Shown here in pieces: positions 54,780-64,000 of a stretch of DNA of 64,000 nucleotides (position 1 is its first letter; every line of letters begins with the position of its first letter). The stretch lies in NCBI GenBank assembly GCA_028571685.1, contig CM053141.1, positions 139,466,833-139,530,832 of the forward strand. Direction: 5' to 3'. The stretch is from Heterohyrax brucei. Taxonomy: Eukaryota > Chordata > Mammalia > Hyracoidea > Procaviidae. Both the position numbers and the translations under genes were made by a program. The notes under the pieces are model-generated. The model was not told the origin of the DNA. It was given only the letters and a program-made list of their open reading frames with translations, and made no database searches.

Positions 54780-57700
54780 GTACTTTCTTTGGTTTAAAAC
54801 AAGAAGAAAGTTTTAATATCAAATTATTCTCTTTGAAGGATAATGGAATTATTTATTGAGTACTACATGTCTGAATATTTATCTGCTTTATTTTCTTTAA
54901 TCCTCCCCACTCTGCCCACCCTCATGGCTGTGTCTTCTGCTGCATCATCTGGCTCTGACAAGTCAAGCTTCTCTAGCCCTCTGGTTCTGTCAGTGTCCTG
55001 TGTGGCATGCATGGAAAGTATTGCTCAAAGTCAATGTTACAGCCTCTCAGCATGAAGGACTGTTCCTTCTGGTGCAACCACCTTCCTGACTGCTGAGCAT
55101 TCAATCACTCAGCGATTATGTACTGAGCTACTAAAGGCTCAGCGAGTCCTGCCTGGCCCTGCACACAGGAGTCGGCTTTAGCAGGGCACGTGGACTCACA
55201 GGGGGTGGAGGAGCAGTTGCATCAATCGGAGACCTTGAAGGAGTCTTGAAGGGTGAAAGGCATTTTTTTGGCTGAGGGAGAAGAACAAGGTCATTGGAGG
55301 ACAGAGAAATATTGGTTTTAAAGCAAGGAACGTTACAATTAGAAGGTACTGGGGTAGGTTAGGAAAATCAAGAAAAATGTGGAAAAAATATGTAAGTTTT
55401 CCTGTAGATTCTCAAATGAGGGAACCTCTGTAGCCAAAAGAAAATCTACTCTTAAGATTTCATGTCGGATTTGTTCAGTTACTACAGAGAGTCTTAATAG
55501 TTTGGTATCACCACTGTAATCAAAGTTTATTGAATTTTTGATATTGTTTAGTATTTTTTTAGTTTGACAGCTTAGCTTAGCCACATGTTTTTTCAGTTGT
55601 CGGCTTGTTATTTAGGTAGAAAGTTTTATGGCAAAGAACAGAAATAAATAACCAGAATTACCATTGAGTTGCTGGAATTTACCATTTGGGATTCCACAGA
55701 CACAGGCACAAACTCCAATCACCTGTGCATGTTCCACATTTTAGGACAGTTTTGTATCATTTAATAGACTATTGATTAATATGATTCAAGTGTAAATTAC
55801 TTTAACCACTGAGACAGAGTTCATTTTCATTATAAGTACAAATTCCTTTATGTAGGGTATGTCCAATGAGCCTGGAAGCAGAATGAACTTAATGGTATAA
55901 ATCCTACCTTTTTGACCCTATGCCAGTATACCATAAAAACCAGGACAATGATTGACTACACCTAATGTTTGGGGGTCTCTGAGAGCATATACCTATCTCC
56001 AAAGGACCTACAATCATTTGTTTATTGATTCCTGAAGTTGTAGTTAATTTTTATTCCTTTCTTTGGTCACTTGGGATTGTCTCCTCCAAGAAGGTGCTGG
56101 CCTTTGTATAAGCCATTTTACCTGAGTATAGATATGCTTACGATTCTTTGCTTTAAAGGAGTCGGGGAAGCAGGAGGTAGAAAGGTCTGGCAAGTTAGTG
56201 CCTGAGGAATGATGGCTTGCAGCTGAGGGAAAGATGCTAAAGACAGACTTGGCGTTCCTCATAGTTTGTCCAGGTTTCTCTTTGTTCTGTAGCACGCAGT
56301 CACTTCCTGAATCTATGTGTACAAAAAGTTCTGTGTTACTTAGTAAGTCTTTAGTTAAACCCATTTCATTTGGTTTTGATTTACAATATTCTTATTTTAC
56401 TGGAAATGGTTGTCTCTCTTCTCTTAGGAAATTTTTGATGTTTGGAGAAAAAGGCCCAGGAAAATAGATTAGCTGATCTTGCTGGATTTACTCACACATA
56501 CTAAAAACATTTCTTAAAAAACTTGTCTTGAGATCAAAAATCAGACAATACAATTCCCCCTGGAAGTAAGAGCCTAGATCATGGATTTCCAATATTTTTG
56601 GAATAGTTTGACCTTTTGACAACTATCCCTTTCTGTTAAAAATGTTGTACAGCAAGTCTTTATCTGTAACTGTAAACACACTAGAATTATGTTCTGAAGC
56701 ATGTTTTTTTGAGAATTTTTTGATCCACTCTAAAAGATATAATCAACCTGATAGCTTGAAATTACAAGAATTGCTGTTGGAAACTAAGAATCATTGGTTC
56801 ACTTCATTGTGAGTATTACCTTTCTAGCCCAAAGTGTTCATCCCCCAAAAGTCTACCTTTCAGAGGAGATGATGTAACGTGTGTGGTAGAGCTTGACCTA
56901 GGACCCAAGTTAGTTTCCAGATACTGCAACATATCTTTGCCCTCCCATGAAGTTCCACTGACATCACAGAAAGGATCTCAAGGTTCAGAGTACAGTAGGA
57001 TAACTATAGGAGAATGAATGAATGCTTTCTTTTAATGCCTAGTTCCATTTACCACCAGATGGCTCTATTGTATCATCGGGAAATGCACACGTGTGTAATA
57101 GGTGGTCTCAGAAACCAATATGAAGAACAGTTTGACCTTTAAAATACGTAGGAGTACACGTCTTCCTTTACAGGATTAATTGGAAGCAGCTGAGGCAGCC
57201 AGTGCCTTCACAAGAAAACAGAGCACATCCAGGGAGGCTATAGGAAGGTCATAATCTCAACATACATGAAGTTTTTCATTTTAAATTTTCAGGTTGCTTC
57301 AGAATTGTTAATTGTTTGTCAGAAATTGTTCTAGTGTCAATGGGACCTGCATTTGGTTTTTCCATACCCATTTTGGATACTCTTCAGCTTGTAAATGAGA
57401 AAGAGTTACTTGAGAACATTTTTGAGAGGCAAAATCTACACAACTGATTTGAATGATGTGAGCCCTGCTGTGGGGAAGAAAGATTTGACTCTAACCACAT
57501 GACATTTTCTTTAAAGGGTCTTTGCTTTAATGTAACTTGTGATAAAAGGTGAAGATCAGAAGAAACAAGGACTCCTGTGAGTTCAAAAACAACCTTGTTC
57601 CTCAAGAGAGGTGGCTGCTAAAAACCCGGGCATTCGACAGGTAGCATTTCCCTTTAGGAATGTGCAACTTCAGTCCTAACCTCCTGTAGCAAAGTTCTGT

Positions 57701-58020
57701 TTGCATCAAGGTTAAAAGTTACAGGTTCACCAAATTCCAATATGGATTGACTTTATTTTCATTCTCTAAAACTCCTCATTGTCAAAATTTAATATGCAAT
57801 AATCATAATTTGCTATGCAATTTTTACCCTCCTTTTATATCCTAATCTAACTAAGCCTATTGTTTTCATAATGTTTTACTGTTTTTTTTTTCTTTTTTTT
57901 ATTGCTCTCTTAGGTGAAGGGGAGGATTTGTTTGAGTTGATTAAGCCGATCATTAGTCCATAAAGTTGTTTGAGAAAAGTATCCACGTCAAAAAAATAAT
58001 ATTTGATTATTACCTTAAAG
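54780..58020. other. Unique DNA upstream of the candidate exon
   Basis: No repeat is recognised over 3.2 kb, the longest repeat-poor stretch in the window. If the 58021 exon is real, this is intron on its 5' side. Open frames at 54843-55055 (+), 56044-56364 (-) and 56234-56467 (+) lack support. A T-run lies at 57883-57900. Confidence 0.4.
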
Positions 58021-58128
58021 AAAGAATCCCTGGAAACTGGACAGATAATGCACACTTTGGCACAACTTGATACCTTGGAAAGTTGCCTGAAGGAGGCAGA
58101 AGAAAAGGCTAAAGTCTTATGCAAGCAG
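58021..58128 (+). CDS. CCDC192: Candidate single exon of a coiled-coil protein (CCDC192-like)
   Basis: The reading frame gives KESLETGQIMHTLAQLDTLE followed by SCLKEAEEKAKVLCKQ. It ends at CAG followed by gtaata, a good donor that cuts after a whole codon. The heptad-like, Glu/Lys-rich pattern indicates a coiled coil. From memory, human CCDC192 contains ...SAQLDTLESCLKEAEEKAKALSEQ... near its N-terminus, which would make this its ortholog's exon. This comparison was not run. The 5' edge is uncertain: the acceptor could be 'ttaccttaaag' at 58020 or 'aactggacag' at 58044, and neither has a strong pyrimidine tract. The frame is closed by a stop about 25 bases upstream of 58021 and by TAG within 20 bases after the donor, as expected for an exon in intron. 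No other exon of this protein was found in the window. The function of CCDC192 is not established. Confidence 0.5.
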
Positions 58129-58440
58129 GTAATATCCATCATCTAGACTGGGAATACATAATCTTCATTGTGTAGTACGGCACAGTATAAATCTAAATGC
58201 ATGTTTTAACCTCCATCCCTGTCGATACACATAAACACACACATTCACATGTGCACACATGTACATAAACATGTATTCACACATCACACACGAATATCAC
58301 ATTACATTTCTTTTAGATATAACAATTACGGTAGTGTGGATCTTTTCAGCACTTAAAAATACTTTCATATTTTTATTTTACTTCTTTTCATTAATTGCAA
58401 CTTACTCAGTAGACAATACATCTTCAAACAAGTGGTTTTC

Positions 58441-58601
58441 CTGGAGTCCTGGTGGTGCAGTGGTTAAGAGCTTGGCAGCTAACCAAAAGGTCAGCAGTTT
58501 GAATCCACCAAGTGCTCCTTGAAAAGCCTAGGGGACTGTTATATTCTATCCTATGGGGTCACTATGAGTCAGAATCAGCTCACTGGCACCAAGTTTGTTC
58601 T
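58441..58601 (+). mobile_element. AfroSINE
   Basis: 'ctggagtcctggtggtgcag' head and 'cactatgagtcagaatcagc' tail. It lies about 310 bases downstream of the candidate exon. Confidence 0.94.
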
Positions 58602-58824
58602 TTTTAGTGCACGTTATGTGCACTAAGCCTAAAGTCAAATAAAACCTCATCAGAATGACACAGGAGTGATTTTCTTAAATTACTTGAGAAAAATTTACTT
58701 AGAAGAGGATTTTTCAGCTATTGGCTTCTCTCTTGAATTTTTGAAACTCACAGAAGCAAAGTAGATCACAGGTTGAGCCTGGATGCTTTCTAAGTGTTCT
58801 GCACACACAACAGGACCCTGATTT

Positions 58825-58990
58825 TAAAGACTGGCAGTTTGAATCCACCAAGAGGTATCTTGGAGGAAAGGGCTGGCAATCTACTTTCAAAAGCTCACAG
58901 ACAGAAACCCTATGTGGCTCACTTTCACTCTGGCACACACAGGGCCTCCATGAGCCCGAATCAACTTGATGGCAATTGATTGCTTGGTAG
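58825..58990 (+). mobile_element. AfroSINE (long form), head lost
   Basis: 'ctggcagtttgaatccacca', 'aggaaagggctggcaatcta' and 'gggcctccatgagcccgaat'. The 134-codon minus open frame 58714-59118 spans this and the next SINE and is not a gene. Confidence 0.9.
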
Positions 58991-59035
58991 GCATAGGTAC
59001 CAGCAAACTCAGACCTGGGGCTGGACCATTTCCTA

Positions 59036-59197
59036 AACCCAAACCCACTGCCGTCGAGTCGGGTCTGACTCACAGCAACCCTCGAGGTCAGAGTAGAACT
59101 GCCCCGTAGAGTTTCCAAGGAGCACCTGGCAGATTTGAACTGCCTCCCTTTCTGTTAGCAGAGGTAGCACTTAGCCCACAATGCCAGCAGGGTTTCC
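59036..59197 (-). mobile_element. AfroSINE, antisense, low divergence
   Basis: 'cccactgccgtcgagtcggg' keeps CpGs that most copies have lost. It ends 'atgccagcagggtttcc'. Confidence 0.95.
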
Positions 59198-59246
59198 AGG
59201 ACTATTTCCTAACATGACTAAAATTTGTAAGTAGTATAGTACACAG

Positions 59247-59392
59247 CAGAAACCCTAGTGGCTTTGTGGTAAAGTGCTATAGCTGCTAACCAGAAGATTG
59301 GCAGTTCAGGCACTCCTTGAAAACTCTATGGGGCAGTTTCACTCTATCTAGGGTTGCTGTGAGTCGGCATTGATTCAGTGGCAGTGGGTTTA
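59247..59392 (+). mobile_element. AfroSINE
   Basis: 'agaaaccctagtggctttgt' head and 'ttgctgtgagtcggcattga' tail. A short loss removes part of the B-box region. Confidence 0.9.
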
Positions 59393-60357
59393 TAGAACAT
59401 AGTGAAAATCCTGCTGTTCCCTTGTCCCCAGGTACCAGGGAGCAAAGCTGTCTGGACTCTGGGTTTCCCCTTAGAACACAGGTCACCAATACTTGGTGAC
59501 AGTCACTGGAGGAAAAAGACAAAAGAAACCCTGAAATGTTATCCAAAACTTTCTCAATTTCTCATGGATTGACAAAATGTGATAATAATACATTTTATAA
59601 ACTTTTAAAAAACAATTTTAAGTGATTTAAAGTAATAGAACATTTTTGTTTTGATTGCTTCAAAACTTCATAGGAACTTTTGCAAAAACTGGAAGGCATA
59701 GCTGATTATGAGAAAAGCAACTCGTAATTTATCATTCGGCAGTTGGCTAATTTATCGTGCAATGCAGTGACATACAAGAATAACCTCTGTTTCATCTTCA
59801 GCTTACTAAAATGTGCATCCCTTACTTTGGGACATATTTGTCATTTATTGGCTAATTGTGACTGATGCAAAGGATCGCTAAAGGACTTGTGTCTTTTAAT
59901 GAAACTGTGTTACCTTAGGCCTGAACCCTTTTGGAGAGTTTCCATCTTGGCTGCAGGCTACAGCCCCCTGGCTTGCCAACTGGTCTCATCTCTAAAACAA
60001 ATAGAAAGAAGCCTTAAACTGCAGCAAAATTACAAGTTACAAAGAACATAAAGATGAACTTGAGGTACCATTCCAAGCAAAGGAACAAAGAATTTCAGGG
60101 AAGGAATTTTGAACGACTAACCAAAAGTGGGCACTCCAACTGACATTATGTTGAGTGAAGAAGATAAGTTATTTTGTAACTGAATGGTTTGTAATGATTT
60201 CTTATTTAAATCAGTAAAATTGAATTCACTGAGATTCATACTCTCCCTTTTGTTCTTCATAAAATATTTTTATCCATTACAAATGTCCACTAATATTTAA
60301 GATTTTGAGCTCAATATCCCTTTATGTAACACTAAATAATTAGATTCGTTTACCTTC
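59393..60357. other. Unique DNA
   Basis: Short exon-like phrases occur near 59676-59727 and 60019-60063 but lack convincing splice sites (see rejected list). Confidence 0.35.
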
Positions 60358-60515
60358 CCTGGTGCCCTGGTGCACAATGGTTAAGAACTCAACTGCTAAC
60401 CAAAAGTCTGGCAGTTCAAATCCACCGCCAATCCTGGAAGTGCTATAGGTAAGTTCTACTCTATCCTACGGGATCACTGTCAGGTAGAATGCACTTGACA
60501 ACAACAGGTTTAGTT
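60358..60515 (+). mobile_element. AfroSINE
   Basis: 'ctggtgccctggtgcacaat' head and 'atcactgtcaggtagaatgc' tail. Confidence 0.9.
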
Positions 60516-60704
60516 TGTTGTTTTATTAACAATTTTCAGTGTTGAGCAAATTAAATATACAGAATGGAAACTGAAAGACGTCACTCAGCTTCTTGCGTAT
60601 CTTCTAAAAGTAAGGTGCTGATTAGCTCTCCCAGGAAGAAACACATCTAAGCTCACAGCTGAACAGAATCATTGAAAGACCTGAACACGAAATGGACATT
60701 TTTC

Positions 60705-61530
60705 TTTTAATTGCACTTTAGATGAAGGTTTACAGAACAAACTAGTTTCTCATTAAACAGTATTCATACTGTTTTATGACATTAGTTGACAATTCCATGA
60801 CATGTCAACACTTCTCCTTTTCAGACTTGAGTTCCCTGTTACCAGCTTTCCTTTCGCTCCTGCTTTCTAATCCTTGAGCCCGGACTGCTCTGTCCTTTTG
60901 GCCTTGTTTCATTTCACAGGCCTGTCTAATCTGTGGCAGAAGTGTGAACCTTCAGAATGACTTCCTTACTGAGCTAAAATGATTTCTAGGGGTCGTACTT
61001 TGGGGGTTTCTTCAATCTCCATCAGGATAGCAATTCTGGTCATTTCGGGTGAGTTAAAATTTTGTTCTAGCTTTTCCTACAGCTCCATCCAGGACCCTCT
61101 ATTTGTACTGGACTCAGTCCAGTGGAAGACATGGCAGTTGTGGTACATTGGTTCTTACAGTACTAGTTTTCTTTCCCTTATGTCTTTAGTTTTCTTCATT
61201 CTCTCTTGCTCCCAACAGGCTAAGACAACTGGGGTATCTTAGGTGGTCACTGTCAGGTTTTTAAGACCCTAGACGTTACTCACCAAGTAGGAGGTAGAAA
61301 ATATATTCTGTATAAACTGTGTTGTGTCGATTGAGCCAGATGGTCATCAAGAACATGGTCCCTATAGACTGGAGCCCAGTAATTCAGTCCCTCAGAAAGT
61401 TTGAACTTGTCTACAGAGCTTCCATGACCTGGCCTTTACAAATTGTGCCGGCTTCTCCAGTAGTGTGTACTGTCTTCCTCTTCACCAAAGTTACCACTTA
61501 TCTACTAGGAAAAGAGCATTATTATGGTCT
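60705..61530 (-). mobile_element. Afrotherian LINE 3' end (probably L1), antisense, copy 1
   Basis: It begins with an oligo-T-rich edge and 'tgcactttagatgaaggttt', then 'agtttctcattaaacagtat', 'acatgtcaacacttctcctt', 'ttactgagctaaaatgattt', 'aagaccctagacgttactca' and 'tcaccaaagttaccacttat'. I recall this as a common elephant repeat that leads into L1 3' sequence. On the minus strand it ends in an A-rich tail. The plus-strand open frames inside it are not genes. Confidence 0.65.
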
Positions 61531-61560
61531 CTATGTGTTATTTTCCTAAATTATTATCCC

Positions 61561-62387
61561 TGAACTTGTCAAATTTGAATAATCAAGTGAATTTGATTGA
61601 GACATCACAATGATTTGAGGCAAAGGAAAGCACATTATAGGCATTTTCAACACTCCATTCTTAACAAGTTGAGCATTTTATTAGATTTGATGGTCTGCTT
61701 TCTTAGTATTGAAACAAATTAATCAAATACAGACACTATATTCAACAGATTTAATTCTGAGATTTTCCTTTCTTTTGATGTTTTAGTTTTAACCTGGAAA
61801 ACAAAAACTATCAGAATACTCTCCTCCTCTCATTTTGGTTTTGAACTGAAATTTTAAAAAATCGTATGAGAGCAGGATAGAGCAAGGTAAAGGTAGTACT
61901 GATCTTTCTTAAGATTAAAACATGAAAATGTTTTAGAAAGGATTGCCCATCTCAAACAATCAAACATTTGTCCACTGGGTGCCACTATCTTCCTTACTAG
62001 GCTATATCACTAAGGGACTGCAGAAGGAGAGATTGTTTTAGCACTGAAGGCATTGTGTGTGTGTGTTTGAAAGAATATTTTTTGTCTACTAGACATTACA
62101 GTTTCTTTCAAATGTCATTAATTTAGGATATGTCACAGGAAGTTGGGAATGGTAGTTGGCTTTGACAGGTCATTCAGCCATGTGGTTGAACACTAGCCAC
62201 ATGGACTAGACTGGTGCACTTGAGTGGGGTGGGGTGAGCAGAGGAAATAGTGAGGACCAAGGTTTAAGTAGAAACTAAGGACAACTCACAGTATTGTCAG
62301 CTAGTGGATCCTGACTTTGAGAAAAAGATAGATCCTTCTCCCTTCTACTCCCAGGCAGACTTGCCCTAAGAATTCTTTTTTTTTCTT
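61561..62387. other. No assigned feature
   Basis: AT-rich unique DNA with a short TG run near 62054-62066. Confidence 0.4.
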
Positions 62388-62985
62388 CTTTTTTTTATGC
62401 TTTATGTGAAAGTTTATGGGGCAAATTAGTTTCTCATTCAAAAATTTACATAAATTGTTTAGTGACAGTGGCTGCAGTCTCCACAATGTGTCAGCACTAT
62501 CCTTTCCTTTTACACTATGGGTCCCTAGTATCTATTTTGTCCAATTTCCTGTCCCTTCATGCCTTGTAGTCTTTGCTCTGGGGCAGGTGCTACCCATCTG
62601 GTCTTGACTGAACTACGAAGCGTGTTCCTCATGTGTGTGCCCGTGAATGGTTTCTAGACTGTCCAATCTTTGATTAAAATGTGGATTTCGGGAGTGGCTT
62701 CAGTTCTGAGTGAGGTGGGTGTTGGAGGCCACATTCTCAGGGCTTCCTCTAGTCTCTGTCAGGCCAGTAAGTCTGGTCTTTTTTCTTTCTTTCTTCTTCT
62801 TCTTCTTCTTTTTTTTTTTTTTAATGAATTTGAATTTTTTTTTTACATCTTCCTCCCTCTCTGTTTGGAATCCTCTTTTGTGGTCCCTGCCACAGCACTG
62901 ACAGTGGTAGCTGGGTACCATTTAGTTCTTCTGGGCTTAGGCTGGTGGAACCTGTGGTTTGTGGTGTCCCTTAACCCAGAGAAAA
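62388..62985 (-). mobile_element. Afrotherian LINE 3' end (probably L1), antisense, copy 2
   Basis: It parallels 60705 onward: 'gtgaaagtttatggggcaaa', 'ttagtttctcattcaaaaat', 'ctggggcaggtgctacccat', 'gtctctgtcaggccagtaag', then a T/C-rich microsatellite (62779-62822) and 'tggtccctgccacagcactg'. T-rich sequence at 62368-62397 is its A-tail complement. Plus frame 62670-63008 lies within it and is not a gene. Confidence 0.65.
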
Positions 62986-63002
62986 GAGTAAATTTTGCTG
63001 CT

Positions 63003-63218
63003 AGATGAATCCTCATATCCTGGCCATTGAGTTTATTTTGACTCATGGTGACCCCAGGTATGTCAGAGTAGAATCGTGCTCTATAACGTTTTCATGGGCT
63101 AATTTTTCAGAAGTAGATTGCCAAGTCTTTCTTCTGAAGTTCCTGTGGGTGGACTCCAACCACCAATCTTTCAGGTTGCAGCCAAAGTGAACCATCTGCT
63201 CTACCCAGCGACTCCTTG
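63003..63218 (-). mobile_element. AfroSINE (long form), antisense
   Basis: 'ctggccattgagtttatttt', 'agaagtagattgccaagtct', 'gtgggtggactccaaccacc' and 'ctctacccagcgactcc'. Confidence 0.93.
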
Positions 63219-64000
63219 AGAGAAACGTAGTGATAGGTCAGAATAGAAAGTCCAGAGACATGCAGTTTCCTTCTACCACTAAGCTTGTCAGTGCTGGGCC
63301 TCAGTTTACTTAAACTGAGCATTTCTAAAATCTCTTCTTGCAAGGTTTCCCCTGATCCACTCTGAAAGAAGAAATTGGAAAGAGTGAGGAAATAAGGAGA
63401 TTGTGGTCACTTCCTCTGGGAGGTCACATAGCGGGCAGACTTCTTTGCTGAACTTCCCTCTTGCTAACAATCATTCTTTATTTCCCTTTATGTCACTACT
63501 ATCAAAATAAAAGAAACTCAAGATCAGGACAACTTGAAATTAGGATTTATAATCTATGCATATAAGGCTATGAGAAACAACTTGCAGCAATACAGCTGGC
63601 CAGAGTGAGAAAGGGTCATAGGAATCTAACTCTGGTCATGCGTTATAGTGGTTGAAAACTCACAGCATTGACAAATTTTACCAAATAAAACAGTTTACTA
63701 TGTTTTCACGAGTTAAGATCAGTGAAAGGAAAGCCAAATGCTTGGAAATTGAGAAGGAGGTGATGGACTAGAAGGGGGAATAGGAAAGACAGCACAAGTG
63801 TTAGATGTTGGAGAGAGAAAGAAAAAAAGTGAAAAAAGTGTTTCCAGGGGAATACATAAAAAGTAACTGTGCATGTGTGTTGGTTTTTATCACCAGAGTA
63901 GGAGGGACAATAAAGGGACTCTAGTGGGCTGACCATATGTTCAGTTTATGATCATCCACAAATGAATAGATTGCACAACTTTGTGCTGAAACAGGTCCTA
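63219..64000. other. No assigned feature
   Basis: Unique DNA. The minus open frame 63706-63936 is unsupported. Confidence 0.4.

Noticed and set aside
58714-59118. 134-codon minus-strand open frame
   Set aside because: Runs through two AfroSINEs and their spacer.
59676-59727. Exon-like phrase ELLQKLEGIADYEKSNS after an AG
   Set aside because: Ends at an in-frame stop without a donor, and no upstream pyrimidine tract. Coiled-coil look is not enough on its own.
60019-60063. Exon-like phrase ending in GAG/gtacca
   Set aside because: Poor acceptor and frame breaks on either side.

Overview
This is a stretch of mammalian nuclear DNA, almost certainly from an afrotherian and most likely an elephant or another paenungulate. 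The strongest sign is about fifty copies of the tRNA-derived AfroSINE family. On the plus strand these read roughly 'ccctggtggcgcagtggtta' at the head and 'cactatgagtcagaatcgac' at the tail. Fragments of the RTE/BovB-type LINE that shares this tail are also present, together with lineage-specific L1 3' ends and old pan-mammalian repeats (L2, MIR, MER5, ERVL and MaLR-type LTRs). There is no bacterial, viral or plasmid gene content. Family names come from memory of the repeat families, not from a search.

No complete protein-coding gene is visible. Nearly all open frames are short and lie in repeats or in unremarkable AT-rich DNA. The best coding signal is one short exon at about 58021-58128 (+). 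It encodes a coiled-coil segment containing LDTLESCLKEAEEKAK, followed by a good GT donor. From memory this resembles CCDC192, which would make most of the window intron or intergenic DNA. A second, weak splice-flanked candidate lies at 22871-22925.

Layout. 1-2.6 kb: an ERVL-type LTR and five AfroSINEs. 3.6-5.2 kb: a short inverted repeat pair and an LTR scrap. 6.6-7.2 kb: a solo MaLR-type LTR. 8.9-9.2 kb: a nearly perfect 12 x 19 bp minisatellite. 10.0-11.6 kb: an L1 tail, then an ERVL LTR with a MaLR LTR inserted in it. 12.8-25 kb: RTE, L1, MIR and AfroSINE fragments, including two very short SINE tail insertions with target duplications. 28.7-30.9 kb: a long antisense L2. 32.7-39 kb: dense AfroSINEs, a tRNA-Gly-headed SINE, and an RTE interrupted by a mariner. 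40-46.8 kb: an LTR-like block, RTE, L1, a second mariner, and a ~0.7 kb inverted duplication enclosing a ~2.8 kb spacer. 47.4-54.8 kb: two 5'-truncated L1 3'-UTR copies. 54.8-64 kb: the candidate exon, more AfroSINEs and two copies of a different LINE 3' end.

No new multi-gene system was found. The more unusual observations are structural: two mariner copies built as fold-backs of their own 3' end with matching junctions; an inverted duplication that already contained a SINE; a ~750-base block present or absent within one L1 3' UTR type; a 33-base SINE-tail insertion with a perfect 14-base target duplication; and a ~110-base unnamed sequence that interrupts an AfroSINE and recurs about 3 kb away.
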